A DNA stretch of 64,000 nucleotides from an uncultured Clostridia bacterium (GTDB taxonomy: Bacteria > Bacillota > Clostridia > Oscillospirales > Acutalibacteraceae). Both the position numbers and the translations under genes were made by a program. Below, in pieces: positions 43,119 through 52,045 of this stretch. The notes under the pieces are model-generated. The model was not told where the DNA came from, searched no databases, and saw only the letters and a list, made by a program, of their open reading frames with translations. The first letter of the stretch is position 1, and each line of letters begins with the position of its first letter. The stretch covers positions 1 through 64,000 of the forward strand of contig CAMEBF010000006.1 in NCBI GenBank assembly GCA_945912145.1, written 5' to 3'.

Positions 43119-44717
43119 TTATTTTACCTTTTTTCTCGCATAATCCGGCAGGAGAATCGGTGAAACGGCATCGGAAGTCAATCCGGCTTCGTCGAGCTGC
43201 CTTGCAAAACGGTCGAGATGCGACAAGTCAGGCGTTCCGATCCCGGTCTCTTTGGCGCGTTTTCCGGCGTTCCGTCCGGCGCTGCGTCCAAAGACGATAA
43301 TATCCAGAAGCGAATTGCCCATTAGACGGTTCCTGCCGTGAATGCCGCCGACGACCTCACCGGCCGCAAAGAGATTCGGCACCGCCGTTTCACATGCCGG
43401 CGTAATATCCAATCCGCCGTTCTGATAATGCAGCGTCGGATAGACGAGAATCGGCTCCCTGCGAATATCGATGCCATATTCCGCAAACATACGCAGCATC
43501 GCGGGAATGCGTTTTTCGATTGTGCCCACGCCGTGTTTTCTCTCGATCATCGGGGTATCGAGCCAGACGCCGACACCCTCCACGGTATGCACGCCGTGAT
43601 GGCGGTCGGAGCACTCGCGAATAATCGACGCCGCCGAAACATCGCGTGTTTCAAGAGGGTGCATAAAGACCTCGCCGTCGGCGTTGACGAGCTTCGCGCC
43701 GAGTGAACGCACCTTTTCCGTCACAAGCGCGCCGAAAATCTGCTCCGGGAACGCCGCGCCGGTCGGGTGATATTGCAGCGTATCGGCGTAGAGCAGCTTT
43801 GCGCCGGCGCGGTAGCCGAGCACGAGGCCGTCCGCCGTCGCGCCGTAATGGTTCGAGGTCGGAAAGCCCTGATAATGCAAGCGTCCTGCGCCGCCTGTGG
43901 CGAGAATCACGGTCTTTGCCCTTGCGACGAGCAGCTCCTGCGTTTCCATATTCATCAGCACCGCGCCTGCCGCTCTGCCGTTTTCATCGAGCAGTAGCTC
44001 CACCGCCGCCGTGAAATCGACGACGGGAATCTTGCGGTTGAGCACCTCGTCCCGCAGCGTTCGCATGATCTCCGCGCCGGAATAATCCTTTGCCGCGTGC
44101 ATTCTCTTGCGCGACGTGCCGCCGCCGTGGGTCGTCAGCATCGTACCGGTTTCGTCTTTATCAAATTCCACGCCGAGCCGGTTCAGCCACAGAATCGCCT
44201 CCGGCGCTTCGGTGACGAGCTTATAGAGCAGTTCCTTTTTCGCCGCGAAATGACCGCCGCCGTATGCGTCTAAGAAATGCACCGCCGGGCTGTCATTCGG
44301 CTTGTCCGCAGCCTGAATGCCGCCTTCCGCCATCATCGTGTTCGCGTCGCCGATGCGCAGCTTTGTCACGATCATCACGGACGCGCCGGTGTTGTCCGCT
44401 TCGATGGCAGCCGACGCGCCGGCTCCGCCGCCGCCGATAATCAGCACGTCCACATCATAATCAGGACGCGACACATCAAAATCGCTTGTGATGCGGCTTT
44501 TCGCCTGCAAGAGCGCCGCCAGCTCTTTCGGGACTTTCTCCCCCTGATTCTGCCCGACGAGCAGCTCGGCAAACTCGCCGTCGATATAATCGGGGTGATA
44601 GGTTTTCAGAAGCGTTTCTTTTTCCTCAGCCGTCATACGCTTCGGCTCGAACGCCGTATTGAACGCACGGTTCTGCTCGACCTTGGCAAGAGATTCTCTC
44701 ATTTCATCCGGATACAT
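43119..44717 (-). CDS. Soluble fumarate reductase/succinate dehydrogenase-type flavoprotein (TfrA/FrdA-like)
   Basis: 532-residue FAD protein. After a 90-residue N-terminal extension come the FAD motif IIGGGGAGASAA (93-104), then MMAEGGIQAA. The His of SdhA/FrdA that binds FAD covalently is absent, so FAD should be non-covalent as in TfrA of methanogens and NadB. Catalytic-region motifs LQYHPTGAAF and HGRNRLMGNSLLD are present. The likely reaction is reduction of fumarate or a related enoate. No membrane-anchor gene is nearby. Last of nine co-directional redox genes, 12 bp after its iron-sulfur partner. Confidence 0.88.
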   Translation of the reverse strand: MYPDEMRESLAKVEQNRAFNTAFEPKRMTAEEKETLLKTYHPDYIDGEFAELLVGQNQGEKVPKELAALLQAKSRITSDFDVSRPDYDVDVLIIGGGGAGASAAIEADNTGASVMIVTKLRIGDANTMMAEGGIQAADKPNDSPAVHFLDAYGGGHFAAKKELLYKLVTEAPEAILWLNRLGVEFDKDETGTMLTTHGGGTSRKRMHAAKDYSGAEIMRTLRDEVLNRKIPVVDFTAAVELLLDENGRAAGAVLMNMETQELLVARAKTVILATGGAGRLHYQGFPTSNHYGATADGLVLGYRAGAKLLYADTLQYHPTGAAFPEQIFGALVTEKVRSLGAKLVNADGEVFMHPLETRDVSAASIIRECSDRHHGVHTVEGVGVWLDTPMIERKHGVGTIEKRIPAMLRMFAEYGIDIRREPILVYPTLHYQNGGLDITPACETAVPNLFAAGEVVGGIHGRNRLMGNSLLDIIVFGRSAGRNAGKRAKETGIGTPDLSHLDRFARQLDEAGLTSDAVSPILLPDYARKKVK

Positions 44718-44729
44718 CCTAACGCCTCC

Positions 44730-45395
44730 TTACTGCTCAATATCCCGGTGATGGTACAGCTCTTTGATTTCGTCAAGCGGCTTTTCCATGAGCGCCGATA
44801 ATAGCTCCTCGAATTTGCCGTCGCCGATCTCCTCTACACGGTCATTCAGATGCGCCGCTTCGGGCGTTAAATATTTGCCGTTAAGACGCCGTGCGAGCAT
44901 CGCGACCTGTGGGTGCGAGATCCCGGCGGGACACCGCGACGAGCACACGCCGCACATCACGCAGTCAAAGGATTCCTCGGCGCATTTCTTGAAGTCGCCG
45001 CGCTGCGCGTACGCGATATACTGCATGACGGAGAGCCCCTGCGTGCACGCCTTGGTGCAGGCATTGCAGCCGATGCACTTATACACTTCGGGGTAGAGCT
45101 GCATCATGAGCTGCTGCGACGGCGTGACCGTTTCGATGTCGTAAACCTGCTTGATGAGCGGGAAAAACGGCATCGTCGCGATAACCATTCCCTCCTGAAC
45201 CTGTGTCTGACAGGCAAGGCAGAAATGCAGCTCGCGATCCCCCTCAATGCGGTAGATCGTCGCGCACGCGCCGCAGAAACCGTTGCGGCAACCGCATCCA
45301 CGGACGAGCTTATACCCGGCGTATTCCATCGCCGTCATGATGGTCAGCTCACCCGGCACGCTGTATTTTTTTCCGAAAAGGTAAATTGTAACCAT
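44730..45395 (-). CDS. Fumarate reductase-type iron-sulfur subunit (TfrB/FrdB N-terminal-like)
   Basis: 221-residue electron-transfer subunit. A plant-type 2Fe-2S domain comes first (Cys34, Cys36, Cys41, Cys44, Cys62 region: GCGCRNGFCGAC and CLAC), then two 4Fe-4S motifs, CIGCNACTKACTQG (107-120) and CVMCGVCSSRCPAG (145-158). Methanogen TfrB continues into a CCG-containing HdrD-like domain; that part is missing here, while a separate HdrB with CCG motifs is encoded in the same operon. It should pass electrons to the flavoprotein encoded next. Confidence 0.88.
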   Translation of the reverse strand: MVTIYLFGKKYSVPGELTIMTAMEYAGYKLVRGCGCRNGFCGACATIYRIEGDRELHFCLACQTQVQEGMVIATMPFFPLIKQVYDIETVTPSQQLMMQLYPEVYKCIGCNACTKACTQGLSVMQYIAYAQRGDFKKCAEESFDCVMCGVCSSRCPAGISHPQVAMLARRLNGKYLTPEAAHLNDRVEEIGDGKFEELLSALMEKPLDEIKELYHHRDIEQ

Positions 45396-45437
45396 GTTGT
45401 CCTCTCATTTCCTGACTTTTTCGCCAAACGGCAAGCG

Positions 45438-46262
45438 TCAATATTCGTCCGGAAGCTCGTCCAGCTCGTCGAAGCGGAACACCGGGCCGTCCTTGCAGAC
45501 ATATTTCGAGCCGATGTTACACCGTCCGCACTTGCCGACGCCGCACTTCATGCGCAGCTCCATCGTTGTGTAAATCTGCGTTTTCGCAAAGCCCATTTCG
45601 AGCAGCTTCTGTAAGGTAAATTTAATCATGATCGGCGGACCGCACAAGAGCACCGTTTTGTCGGTGTCGAACGCGAGTTCGCGCACAAAATCCGGCACAA
45701 AGCCAACATGACCGTCCCAGCCGTCCTGCGGACGGTCGATCGTCAGATGCACCCGCGTGCGTTCGTCCGCCGTCCACTCCTCGAGAATTTCGCGGTAATC
45801 GACCAAATCGTCCTTTGAACGCGAGCCGTAAACAATGTCAAGCACGCCGTAGTCGTTTCGGTTGTCACGGCAGTAATTGATGACGGAACGCAGAGGCGCA
45901 AGCCCGATACCGCCGGCGATAAAGAGCAGATTTTTCTGTTTCAATTCGCTTTCCACGGGGAAATGATTGCCGTAAGGCCCCCGGATCAGAATCTCCTGTC
46001 CGACCTCCATGGCGTGCAGCCAATCGGTCAGACAGCCGCACTTTTTAATGCTGAACTCCATATAGTCTTTGTTCGTGGGCGATGAAGTGATCGAAAACAT
46101 CGCTTCACCGATCCCCGGCACGGAGAGCATGGCGCATTGCCCCGGCAGATGCGAAAAGCACTTTTTGCCGTCGCGTCCGACAACGCGGAAAGTCTTCACA
46201 TCGGGTGTGTCGAGCCGGATGTCGGTAATCACGCCGATCATGGGGATGAGCGTTTCAGTCAT
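45438..46262 (-). CDS. NAD(P)H:flavin oxidoreductase subunit (FlxA/AsrB/hydrogenase-gamma type)
   Basis: 274-residue ferredoxin-NADP-reductase fold protein. N-terminal FAD domain with a MFSITSS motif near residue 56 (usual RxYS/T family site), then GPYGNHF and NAD-binding LFIAGGIGLAPLRS and LLCGPPIMI. A C-terminal 2Fe-2S site has four cysteines at 240, 245, 248 and 256 (CGVGKCGRC...C). This is the type of subunit that connects NADH or NADPH to HdrA in Flx-Hdr complexes. Its start overlaps the upstream gene by 8 bp, with GGAGGG before the ATG. Confidence 0.88.
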   Translation of the reverse strand: MTETLIPMIGVITDIRLDTPDVKTFRVVGRDGKKCFSHLPGQCAMLSVPGIGEAMFSITSSPTNKDYMEFSIKKCGCLTDWLHAMEVGQEILIRGPYGNHFPVESELKQKNLLFIAGGIGLAPLRSVINYCRDNRNDYGVLDIVYGSRSKDDLVDYREILEEWTADERTRVHLTIDRPQDGWDGHVGFVPDFVRELAFDTDKTVLLCGPPIMIKFTLQKLLEMGFAKTQIYTTMELRMKCGVGKCGRCNIGSKYVCKDGPVFRFDELDELPDEY

Positions 46263-47274
46263 CGGAGACCCTCCTTGCCGTTTTGACGATATTCAGCCCC
46301 TGCGGACAGCTCCTGACGCACCTGCCGCAGCCGACGCAGGAAACCAAACCGCCGTTATTTTCGGGAAAATATTTGAGCTTGTGCATAAACCGCTGCCGAA
46401 AACGCTCTTTCTGCGTTTTACGCGGATTGCCGTGCGCCATTCTGGTAAAATCGGAATACATGCACGAATCCCAGCAACGAAACTTCCGCACTGTTTCGCC
46501 GCAGTCAAAATCACGGACATCGTAACATTGACAGGTCGGGCAGACGAATGTGCACAGTCCGCAGCCGAGACAGCCCTTATAAATCTCGTCCCAGACAGGA
46601 GACGCAAAAATCTCTTTTTCGTCCGTATTTTCCCAATATGACAAATTGAGATTTGCAAGCGGCAATTGATTTGCGATCGTCTTTATGGTATCCTGATAAG
46701 ATTTGATCTCGCCGCCGTCGCATTCTTCCAGAATATCGGTCAGATTTTCGGTCAGATTTTCGCCCTTATCCGTGCGTGGCTGCCAATAGAGAAAACCGTC
46801 CGTGAGCCAGACGGAAATATCCCCTTTCGGCTCGGCGGGATCAATGCCGAACGCCGTACAGAAGCAGCTCGTATCCGGCTCGCCGCAGGCAACGGTGATG
46901 ACCGTTCCGGCTTCACGCCGATCCCGATAATACGGATCGACCGGCTCGGACAAAAACACTTGATCGAGCAGCGAAAAGCTCGCGGCGTCGCAGGCGCGGA
47001 CGCCGAAAACGACGAACGGCTCGTTCCCGTTCTGATTTTCGAGAATCTCGATTTTTTTGCCGGTCATTCTAAACGCGGCGATATTCTCCACCTGCGGGAA
47101 GAAAAAGTCCTTCGCGCTACGGACGGTGTTGAGCGCGCCGACGGCATAATCTACTCCCTGTTCATAGCGGACGAACGAAACGGCGCCGTCTTTTTCACCG
47201 GGCAGATACAGCGGACAAAGGCTGTCAAGACGCTCGAACAGCTCCGACATTCTGTCAGATGAAAGCTTACGCAT
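46255..47274 (-). CDS. 4Fe-4S dicluster electron-transfer subunit (AsrA/Flx-type), 339 aa
   Basis: 339-residue protein of the anaerobic-sulfite-reductase-A/hydrogenase-beta-like family. An N-terminal domain contains VRACDAASFSLLDQVFL and CGEPDTSCFCTAFG, typical of AsrA. The C-terminal third has two ferredoxin motifs, CLGCGLCTFVCPTC and CVGCGRCVRSCPQG. It probably relays electrons between the NAD(P)H:flavin subunit and the MvhD-like/HdrA core. The start at 47274 is set by GGGGAG 8 nt upstream and overlaps the previous gene by 8 bp. Assignment as FlxB or FlxC is not settled. Confidence 0.82.
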   Translation of the reverse strand: MRKLSSDRMSELFERLDSLCPLYLPGEKDGAVSFVRYEQGVDYAVGALNTVRSAKDFFFPQVENIAAFRMTGKKIEILENQNGNEPFVVFGVRACDAASFSLLDQVFLSEPVDPYYRDRREAGTVITVACGEPDTSCFCTAFGIDPAEPKGDISVWLTDGFLYWQPRTDKGENLTENLTDILEECDGGEIKSYQDTIKTIANQLPLANLNLSYWENTDEKEIFASPVWDEIYKGCLGCGLCTFVCPTCQCYDVRDFDCGETVRKFRCWDSCMYSDFTRMAHGNPRKTQKERFRQRFMHKLKYFPENNGGLVSCVGCGRCVRSCPQGLNIVKTARRVSDD

Positions 47275-48214
47275 GACCTTCTCCCCTTTCATAGACAACC
47301 GACGGTTCCGCGTCGTCTTTGGTAAACGTCAGAAGCGCGGCCTCGTCCCCGTCGCCGTAAAGCTTATGAATATCCTTGATATATTTGCGGTTGAGCAGAT
47401 GCAGCGGAATTTTTTCGGGACAGACGCGCGAGCATTCGCCGCAGTCGGTGCAGCGTCCGCACACATGGAACGAACGAATGATATGATAAAGATTTTCCTC
47501 GAAATCGTCGGCATTCGCCTTGGAATCCATACCCGACGACGGATTATCAAAAATACATTTGACGCACGAACACGCCGGACAGACATTGCGGCAGGCATTA
47601 CAGCGGATACACTTAGAAAGCTGACTGCGCCAGAACGCGAACCGTGCTTCGGGATTCTTCTCTTCGAGCGCCGTCACACCGGCAAAGCGGTCGTTCACAG
47701 TCGTGTCCTCTGACAGCTCCGGGCTCAGGACTTCGTCACAGCCGACGTGCTCCTTGCCGACGCAGGACAGGCACTTTTCATAAAGGACATCCTGTCTCGG
47801 AACGGTTTGCTCGCCGTAGAGCGTCACGACCGTCAGCGTATCGCCGTTTTCCTGTATATCTATCATCCCTTTGATGCCCTTATCGCTGATTTTATCGACG
47901 TCGATTTTCCCGCGGCACGGCACACCCAGCGCGTAAATTTTCTCGCGACGGACGCGGTGCTCTTTTGTCAGGAGCTGCAAGCCCCTCGAATCGCAGGGTT
48001 TAAGAAGCAGGAGGACTGTGCCGTCCTTCTTCGTCTCGTTTATCATATATTTGCAAAGGTTCGCGCCGCACAGGCTGTTATACACGACGGAATCGAAATC
48101 CTCCGTAAACAGCGCCGGCTCGGTATCGAACCCCAATTCGCCCTTTTTCCAGCCGAATACACGGTCGGCTTTGCCCTCGGACACAAGCTTTTTGATGGTT
48201 TTGGTTATTTGCAT
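47267..48214 (-). CDS. 4Fe-4S dicluster electron-transfer subunit (Flx/FrhB-like), 315 aa
   Basis: 315-residue cytoplasmic iron-sulfur protein. Mid-region LLLKPCDSRGLQLL resembles AsrA/FrhB-type proteins. A cysteine cluster CLSCVGKEHVGC and two ferredoxin motifs, CIRCNACRNVCPAC and CGRCTDCGECSRVCPEK, follow. It is in the place of the second AsrA-like subunit in FlxABCD-HdrABC clusters. The start at 48214 (MQITKTIKK) overlaps the end of the MvhD-like gene by 10 bp. Confidence 0.8.
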   Translation of the reverse strand: MQITKTIKKLVSEGKADRVFGWKKGELGFDTEPALFTEDFDSVVYNSLCGANLCKYMINETKKDGTVLLLLKPCDSRGLQLLTKEHRVRREKIYALGVPCRGKIDVDKISDKGIKGMIDIQENGDTLTVVTLYGEQTVPRQDVLYEKCLSCVGKEHVGCDEVLSPELSEDTTVNDRFAGVTALEEKNPEARFAFWRSQLSKCIRCNACRNVCPACSCVKCIFDNPSSGMDSKANADDFEENLYHIIRSFHVCGRCTDCGECSRVCPEKIPLHLLNRKYIKDIHKLYGDGDEAALLTFTKDDAEPSVVYERGEGHA

Positions 48215-48645
48215 CGGAGATCCTCCAACCTTTTGCATTCGCCCAGTTCATGGATTTTTGCCGCAAAATCATTCATCGTGGCGGCGAACTTTGCGCCCTC
48301 TGCCGCCGAAATCCATTCCACGCGCGTCCGCTCTTTTTCGATACCCAGATATTCGAGCATGGAGAACAGCAGCGTCATGCGGCGTCTCGTATAATAATTG
48401 CCCGTCGAATAATGGCAGTCGCCGGGATGACAGCCGGCAAGAATCACGCCGTCCGCGCCCTTTTGAAAAGCCCTGAGAATAAAGGTGGGATTGACGCGGC
48501 AGGAACAGGGCACGCGGATAATCTTGACTTCGGCAGGGTACGCGAGCCTCCCCGAACCGGCCAAATCCGCTCCGGCGTAGCTGCACCAGTTGCAGCAGAA
48601 CGCGACGATCAGCGGCGTAAATTCTCCGTTTTCGTTCATCGGCAT
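48205..48645 (-). CDS. mvhD: MvhD/FlxD-like iron-sulfur subunit
   Basis: 146-residue protein of the hydrogenase delta-subunit family that physically links an electron-donating module to HdrA. Conserved cysteines are visible: Cys17, Cys18 and Cys21 in FCCNWCSYAG, Cys47 and Cys49 in PCSCR, Cys72 and Cys77 in GCHPGDCHY. It overlaps hdrA by 10 bp. In hydrogenotrophic methanogens it joins Mvh hydrogenase to HdrABC; no hydrogenase gene occurs here, so the Flx-like subunits downstream are the expected partner. Confidence 0.9.
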   Translation of the reverse strand: MPMNENGEFTPLIVAFCCNWCSYAGADLAGSGRLAYPAEVKIIRVPCSCRVNPTFILRAFQKGADGVILAGCHPGDCHYSTGNYYTRRRMTLLFSMLEYLGIEKERTRVEWISAAEGAKFAATMNDFAAKIHELGECKRLEDLRCK

Positions 48646-50624
48646 ATCGCATCCACCTCCGCAAAAATCTGATTCGACGAAAAGCCCTTCAAGTCCATCG
48701 CGCCGGACGGACAGGCGACCGTACACGCGCCGCAGCCGTGGCAGACCGCTTCATTGACAACGGCGATACGCCGTATCTCCTTCCCGGTGCCGTCGTTGAC
48801 CTCGGCTTCGGTATACGTGATCGCGCCGAACGGACAGACCTTTTCGCAGTTTGAGCAGCCGCTGCACACAAGGGAGTCGCTTCTCGCGACACAAGGGTTG
48901 CTCTTAAGTTTATTTTTGGACAGCAATCCGATCACCTTGACCGCCGCTGCGCCTGCCTGTGAGACCGTTTCGGGAATATCCTTCGGTCCCTGGCAGAAGC
49001 CCGACAGGAACACGCCCGCCGTAGGGCTTTCCACGGGACGCAGCTTCGGGTGCGCCTCGGTGAAGAAATCGTTGGTGTCCATGCTCGCCGTCAGCATCGT
49101 CGCAAGGCTCCGCGCCGTTTTGTCCGGCTCCGTTGCCGCCGCCAGAATCACCATATCGGCGGAAATCGTCAGCTGTTCGTTCGCGAGCAGGTCGGAAGCG
49201 CGCACCATCAGGTGTCCCGCACCGTCGTCATAGACCTTGCCGACCATACCTTTTATATAATGAACGCCGTACTGCTCCACCGCGCGGCGGTAGAACTCGT
49301 CGAAATTCTTGCCCGGTGTGCGCACATCGATATAAAACACATAAACCTCGGTGTCGGGGTATTTTTCACGCACCAGCATGGCGTGCTTGGCGGTGTACAT
49401 ACAACAGATCTTGGAGCAATACTCCTTGCCCCGACCCGACGTATCACGCGAGCCGACGCATTGCACAAAGACCAATGTTTTCGGCGGTTTGCCGTCGGAC
49501 GGCCGCTCCAAATGGCCTTTCGTAGGCCCGGCGGCGTTGAGAATCCGTTCAAATTCGAGAGACGTCACAACATCGGGATAGGTCTGATAGCCGAACTCGC
49601 CGAACTTGTCAAGCGAAATCGGATTGAAGCCCGTCGCGGCGACGATCGCGCCGTATTCCTGCTCGACGATCTCATCCTGCTGTGAAAAATCAATCGCTTT
49701 GGCGGCGCAGTTCATCTGACACAGACCGCATTTGCCCGTTTTGAATTTCAAGCATTGTTCGGTGTCGATGACGGGAACATTCGGGATCGCCTGCGCAAAC
49801 GGGATATAGATCGCGCCGCGTTTATCAAGCGACAGATTGAATTCATTGCCGCCTTTGCGGGACGGACATTTCTGCGTGCAGACGCCGCAGCCCGAGCACA
49901 AATCCTCATGCACATAGCGCGCTTTTTTCCGGATCTTCACGCGGAAATTGCCGACGTAGCCCTTAACCTCCTCGATCTCGCTGTAGGTATAGAGCGTGAT
50001 ATTCTCATGCTGCGCCGCCTCGACCATCTTCGGCGTCAGGATGCACGCCGCACAGTCAAGCGTCGGGAACGTCTTGTCGAGCTGCGCCATTTTGCCCCCG
50101 ATGGTGGGCTTTTTCTCCACAATATCGACCGGATAGCCCGCCTCGGCGATGTCCAGCGCCGTCTGAATGCCCGCAATGCCGCCGCCGATGACCAGAGCAC
50201 GCTTGACGACGGGACTTTCTCCTGCCGTCAGCGGTGCGTTCAGCCGCACTTTCGCGATCGCCGCTCTGCCGAGCACCACGGCTTTCGCCGTCGCCGTCAT
50301 CCTGTCCTTATGAATCCACGAGCATTGCTCGCGAATGTTGGCGATCTCCACCATATAGGGATTGAGTCCCGATTCTTCTGCCGTTTTGCGGAACGTCGCC
50401 TCGTGCATACGCGGTGAGCAGGAGCAGACCACCACGCCTGTCAACTGATTTTCTTTGATCGCATTCCGAATTAACTGCTGTCCGTTTTCGGAGCACATAT
50501 ACGGATAATCCGCCGCAAAAACGACATTCGGTTCGTTTTTCAGCGTTTCCGCCACCTGTTTCACATCGACCGCCGCGGCAATATTACTGCCGCAATGGCA
50601 GACAAAAACACCGATTCTCTGCAT
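48636..50624 (-). CDS. hdrA: HdrA-like flavin/iron-sulfur subunit
   Basis: 662-residue central subunit of heterodisulfide-reductase-type complexes, site of flavin-based electron bifurcation in known enzymes. An N-terminal FVCHCGSNI domain with CSCSPRMHEATFR is followed by an FAD-binding Rossmann motif (VIGGGIAGIQTALDIAEAG, about residue 140) and DCAACILTPKM. An inserted ferredoxin (CSGCGVCTQKCPSR) and a cluster site CLKFKTGKCGLCQMNC follow. The C-terminal two-cluster domain has CSGCSNCEKVCPFG and CHGCGACTVACPSG. No selenocysteine is apparent. GAGGTG lies before the ATG at 50624. Confidence 0.94.
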   Translation of the reverse strand: MQRIGVFVCHCGSNIAAAVDVKQVAETLKNEPNVVFAADYPYMCSENGQQLIRNAIKENQLTGVVVCSCSPRMHEATFRKTAEESGLNPYMVEIANIREQCSWIHKDRMTATAKAVVLGRAAIAKVRLNAPLTAGESPVVKRALVIGGGIAGIQTALDIAEAGYPVDIVEKKPTIGGKMAQLDKTFPTLDCAACILTPKMVEAAQHENITLYTYSEIEEVKGYVGNFRVKIRKKARYVHEDLCSGCGVCTQKCPSRKGGNEFNLSLDKRGAIYIPFAQAIPNVPVIDTEQCLKFKTGKCGLCQMNCAAKAIDFSQQDEIVEQEYGAIVAATGFNPISLDKFGEFGYQTYPDVVTSLEFERILNAAGPTKGHLERPSDGKPPKTLVFVQCVGSRDTSGRGKEYCSKICCMYTAKHAMLVREKYPDTEVYVFYIDVRTPGKNFDEFYRRAVEQYGVHYIKGMVGKVYDDGAGHLMVRASDLLANEQLTISADMVILAAATEPDKTARSLATMLTASMDTNDFFTEAHPKLRPVESPTAGVFLSGFCQGPKDIPETVSQAGAAAVKVIGLLSKNKLKSNPCVARSDSLVCSGCSNCEKVCPFGAITYTEAEVNDGTGKEIRRIAVVNEAVCHGCGACTVACPSGAMDLKGFSSNQIFAEVDAICR

Positions 50625-50635
50625 CTTGCCGCACC

Positions 50636-51022
50636 TCACTTACTGTATTTCCGGAAAGCCGCCATCAAGAGCTGCCCCGGGGTTTCCTCATCGAGCAGAG
50701 CAGCCACGTCGTCGGGCTTCAGACGGTCATTGCCGATGGACCTCTCCCGCAACGTCCTGACCGCCTCGACCAGATTCGCCGGCATGACGTTCCTCGGACA
50801 ACGCTCCACGCAGACAAAGCACGACAGGCAATGATACAGCGACTCCGATTCCATCAGCTTCTTGATCTGCCCTTTGGCAATCATATCCACGAACTGATGC
50901 GGGTGATACTCCATTTCGTCATACGACGGGCACGCGCCGGAGCATTTGCCGCATTTCATACATTTTTCCGGGTGCACGCCGCTCAAAAGCAGTGCCTCCT
51001 CGCAGTAATCGCGTTCCGTCAT
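50636..51022 (-). CDS. hdrC: HdrC-like 4Fe-4S subunit
   Basis: 128-residue ferredoxin-like protein with two 4Fe-4S motifs, CMKCGKCSGACPSY (Cys21, 24, 27, 31) and CLSCFVCVERCPRN (Cys65, 68, 71, 75). HdrC carries electrons between HdrA and the catalytic HdrB. Its ATG overlaps the hdrB stop by 4 bp and hdrA starts 11 bp after its stop. Confidence 0.92.
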   Translation of the reverse strand: MTERDYCEEALLLSGVHPEKCMKCGKCSGACPSYDEMEYHPHQFVDMIAKGQIKKLMESESLYHCLSCFVCVERCPRNVMPANLVEAVRTLRERSIGNDRLKPDDVAALLDEETPGQLLMAAFRKYSK

Positions 51023-51798
51023 GCTTCGTCCTCCCCGATTCCCAGCGCCTCGCACAGAATTTGTGTAAAATACCGGACGGGGATATCGCTGTATTTTTTC
51101 AGATTATAATAACAGAGCGGACACGCCGTGATGATGCAGTCCGCGCCGTGGGCTTTCGCGCTTCCGATGATGTCGCGGCACTTTTTTTCGGTCAGCGTCT
51201 GATTCTCCGCCGCCATATAGCCGCCGCAGCATTCATTCCGGAACGGATAGACGACCGCTTCCCCACCGAGCGACGTGATATAATCCTCCATGATACGGGG
51301 ATTTTCCGCATCGTCAAAGCCGATGATTGCCGACGGCCGCAGGATCAGACAGCCGTAATACGGCGCAATTCTTTGTCCCGTCAGGGGATTTGTGACCTTT
51401 TTCCGCAGAGCCTCAAAACCGATATCGTCGCGCAGCATCTCTAAAAAATGCAGCACTCTCGTTTCTCCGCCGTAGTCGATCTCTGCATACGAACGCACTT
51501 TGTTCCGCACAGTATCGCTGTTTTTCATATCGTAATTGACCGATTTGAGCACGTGATAGCACGCCGAACAGACCGTCAGCAGATCGCGTCCGTTATCTTT
51601 TGCGCTCTGCAAAGCCCGAACGGACGGCAGCTTATGCGCGTTCTCGTTTGACGCCATCGGATAGACGCCGCCGCAGCATTGCCATTCGGGCAGTTCGCGC
51701 AGCTCGACGCCCAGAGCTTCAGCCGCTGTCATCGCCGACTTTTCAAGCGCAGACGCCTGATTTTTCAGTGTGCAGCCCGGATAATAATCATAAATCAT
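51019..51798 (-). CDS. hdrB: HdrB-like subunit with two CCG domains
   Basis: 259-residue protein with two complete CX31-40CCGX33-35CXXC motifs: Cys9, Cys41-Cys42, Cys77/Cys80 and Cys150, Cys190-Cys191, Cys226/Cys229. These bind the non-cubane iron-sulfur clusters that cleave CoM-S-S-CoB in methanogens; here, without that substrate, the acceptor is unknown. The start at 51798 follows a GGAGGG site. First gene of the nine-gene operon. Confidence 0.93.
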   Translation of the reverse strand: MIYDYYPGCTLKNQASALEKSAMTAAEALGVELRELPEWQCCGGVYPMASNENAHKLPSVRALQSAKDNGRDLLTVCSACYHVLKSVNYDMKNSDTVRNKVRSYAEIDYGGETRVLHFLEMLRDDIGFEALRKKVTNPLTGQRIAPYYGCLILRPSAIIGFDDAENPRIMEDYITSLGGEAVVYPFRNECCGGYMAAENQTLTEKKCRDIIGSAKAHGADCIITACPLCYYNLKKYSDIPVRYFTQILCEALGIGEDEA

Positions 51799-51827
51799 GA
51801 AATCCCTCCGCCGGAAAACTTCTATAT

Positions 51828-51856
51828 ATTTTATCATAATAAAGAGCGCATTGCAA
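51828..51856 (-). promoter_or_regulatory. Promoter of the hdr-flx-frd-type operon
   Basis: On the minus strand, TTGCAA (51851-51856), 17 bp, TAAAAT (51828-51833), 30 bp before hdrB. I see no clear Rex box. Confidence 0.72.
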
Positions 51857-51979
51857 CAACAAATTGACACGACGCGACATTTTCCGCCCCTCTGCCGCAT
51901 TTTCGGCAAAGTCGCGAAAAACGGAACGCCATCCATGAAAAAATTGATAAAAAATTTTACGGAGCTTTCCAATTTTATA

Positions 51980-52008
51980 TTGACAATCCCCGTTTGATTC
52001 GGTATAAT
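51980..52008 (+). promoter_or_regulatory. Promoter of the 52046 secreted-protein gene
   Basis: TTGACA (51980-51985), 17 bp, TATAAT (52003-52008): perfect consensus. With the hdrB promoter it makes up the divergent control region 51799-52045; 51857-51979 shows nothing else. Confidence 0.9.
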
Positions 52009-52045
52009 AAGGATGCATTATAGTTTTCAATAAGGAGGAAAACTC

